Assembly (NCBI GenBank): GCA_031259505.1
Contig: JAIRLL010000090.1
Coordinates: 1-6,957 of the forward strand
DNA: 6,957 nt
Direction of reading: 5' to 3'
Origin: Tannerella sp.
GTDB taxonomy: Bacteria > Bacteroidota > Bacteroidia > Bacteroidales > Tannerellaceae
Shown piece after piece: positions 6,132-6,957 of this stretch (position 1 is its first letter; every line of letters starts with the position of its first letter). A program made the position numbers and the translations under genes. A model generated the notes under the pieces. It was not told the origin of the DNA. It worked only from the letters and a program-made list of their open reading frames with translations, and did not search any database.

Positions 6132-6957
6132 TCATTCGGGAGAAAGTATTTCCATCCGGCAACCGGGTTGCCGTCCGGAAAAGGCGATTCCCAGAATAAG
6201 GATTTTCCCGAGATATTTACCGTAATACCGCCGATCGTGTATCTGCTTCATTGCTTCGTTAAGCAGTGTGTCGATTTTCGTTTCGGCGTGATATTTTATT
6301 TCGGCGACGACGGTCAGTCCGGGCTGTTCCCAGACGAGGTCGGAGCGGCCGGGATTATTATGCTCCTCTGCCCGTATTTTGAAACCGATCAGTCGCATCC
6401 ATATCAGCATTAAAGAATGATAATAATGTTCGGAAGGAATATGGAGTTCGGAAGGAACGGTTGCAATCATTGTTTCGAGGCTGCCGGCAAAACCGGATTC
6501 GTCGCAATCGGTTATATGCCGTTTCATTGTTTCCCGCAGTTCGTCGATTTGTTCGTCGGGATATTTTCCGTAGGCTTGCACAAGATATGTCAACAACGAT
6601 TCGCTGACTTCCATATTGGGGACGCCAAGCGTATATTGAGTACGGATATCAACCGGTTCAATCTTTTTGATGGTCAAATAACCTGTTTGAAACAACAAAG
6701 ATACTTCGCCGATATTCGCCGGATCATATCCTTTAAATATATTGCTGCTGACAACAATCGGGTTTAATGTAACATCCACCCGGTTACGACGCTGGATAAG
6801 ATCTATCAAAAAAGTCGGTGTGCCGGTGTTAAACCAGTAATTGTCAAAATCCTGAAATTGAAAAAATTTCATTGTCGACAACGGGTTGTAAATAGCGGTT
6901 TTTCCGTCCCAGGTGTAACCGTTATACCAGTAACGGATTTTGTCCAACAAATCTTCT
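6132..6957 (-). CDS. AAA-ATPase-like / PD-(D/E)XK nuclease family protein (5' partial)
   Basis: The C-terminal 274 residues of a protein whose N-terminal ATPase core (Walker motifs) lies beyond the window; the frame stays open to the edge, so an apparent TTG start at 6950 is internal. The segment begins with the family hallmark WYNGYTWDG (codons at 6903-6929) followed by IYNPLS, typical of AAA-ATPase-like proteins (Pfam AAA-ATPase_like) that are abundant in Bacteroidales. The C-terminal part has the PD-(D/E)XK layout: GRSD with the Asp codon at 6339-6341, then twelve residues, then E-I-K (codons 6294-6302), then a helix with a conserved-type Gln (EAMKQIHDRRY) and a closing strand, KILILGIAFSGR. 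The active-site residues are present, so the visible domain is not obviously dead. GC is about 38% in three sampled 60-base blocks against about 57% in ileS and dinB, which suggests transfer. Substrate and role are unknown in this family; defence or mobile-element functions have been suggested. Confidence 0.88.
   Translation of the reverse strand, partial: EDLLDKIRYWYNGYTWDGKTAIYNPLSTMKFFQFQDFDNYWFNTGTPTFLIDLIQRRNRVDVTLNPIVVSSNIFKGYDPANIGEVSLLFQTGYLTIKKIEPVDIRTQYTLGVPNMEVSESLLTYLVQAYGKYPDEQIDELRETMKRHITDCDESGFAGSLETMIATVPSELHIPSEHYYHSLMLIWMRLIGFKIRAEEHNNPGRSDLVWEQPGLTVVAEIKYHAETKIDTLLNEAMKQIHDRRYYGKYLGKILILGIAFSGRQPGCRMEILSPE

Noticed and set aside
5794..6225. 143-codon plus-strand frame over the repeats, and a shorter one at 5942-6199
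   Set aside because: The translations mostly read through the dispersed repeat (HCEERSDVAIQ, VIARSVATWQS) and overlap the 3' end of the nuclease-like gene; typical false calls.
6417..6767. 116-codon plus-strand frame
   Set aside because: It is antisense to the AAA-ATPase-like/PD-(D/E)XK coding sequence, whose motifs clearly support the minus strand.

Overview
The window looks like chromosomal DNA of a Bacteroidales bacterium (phylum Bacteroidota). The evidence is the gene set and order: a type 2 isoleucyl-tRNA synthetase, a DksA/TraR-like protein with a decayed zinc finger, a long-form lipoprotein signal peptidase, and a DUF4296 lipoprotein, a family I know only from this phylum. Starts also lack Shine-Dalgarno sequences, as is usual there. 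The species cannot be fixed from the sequence.

Bases 1-4644 hold a co-directional cluster on the + strand. It runs from ileS (5' end cut by the window) to a dksA/traR-like regulator after 58 AT-rich bases, then lspA after 26 bases, then a DUF4296 lipoprotein after 12 bases. A compact intrinsic terminator (4646-4669) closes it. The cluster joins translation (IleRS), probable transcriptional control through RNA polymerase (DksA-like), and lipoprotein maturation (LspA) next to a lipoprotein that is itself a likely LspA substrate.

Bases 4702-5766 carry dinB (DNA polymerase IV), + strand, GTG start. It appears intact, with all three metal-binding acidic residues and a C-terminal sliding-clamp-binding motif.

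Bases 5767-6131 are non-coding and separate two convergent genes. They contain a perfect 9-bp inverted repeat and three units of a dispersed palindromic repeat (cgtcattgcgag.../...ggattgctt type). The middle unit is inverted relative to the two flanking ones, so it could fold with either of them.

Bases 6132-6957 carry, on the - strand, the C-terminal part of an AAA-ATPase-like / PD-(D/E)XK nuclease family protein. Its ATPase core lies beyond the window. This segment is clearly more AT-rich than the rest, which suggests an accessory or transferred gene beside an otherwise housekeeping region. I see no convincing new multi-gene system here. The least ordinary parts are the repeat cluster with its neighbouring nuclease-like gene, and the nearly zinc-ligand-free DksA-like protein.
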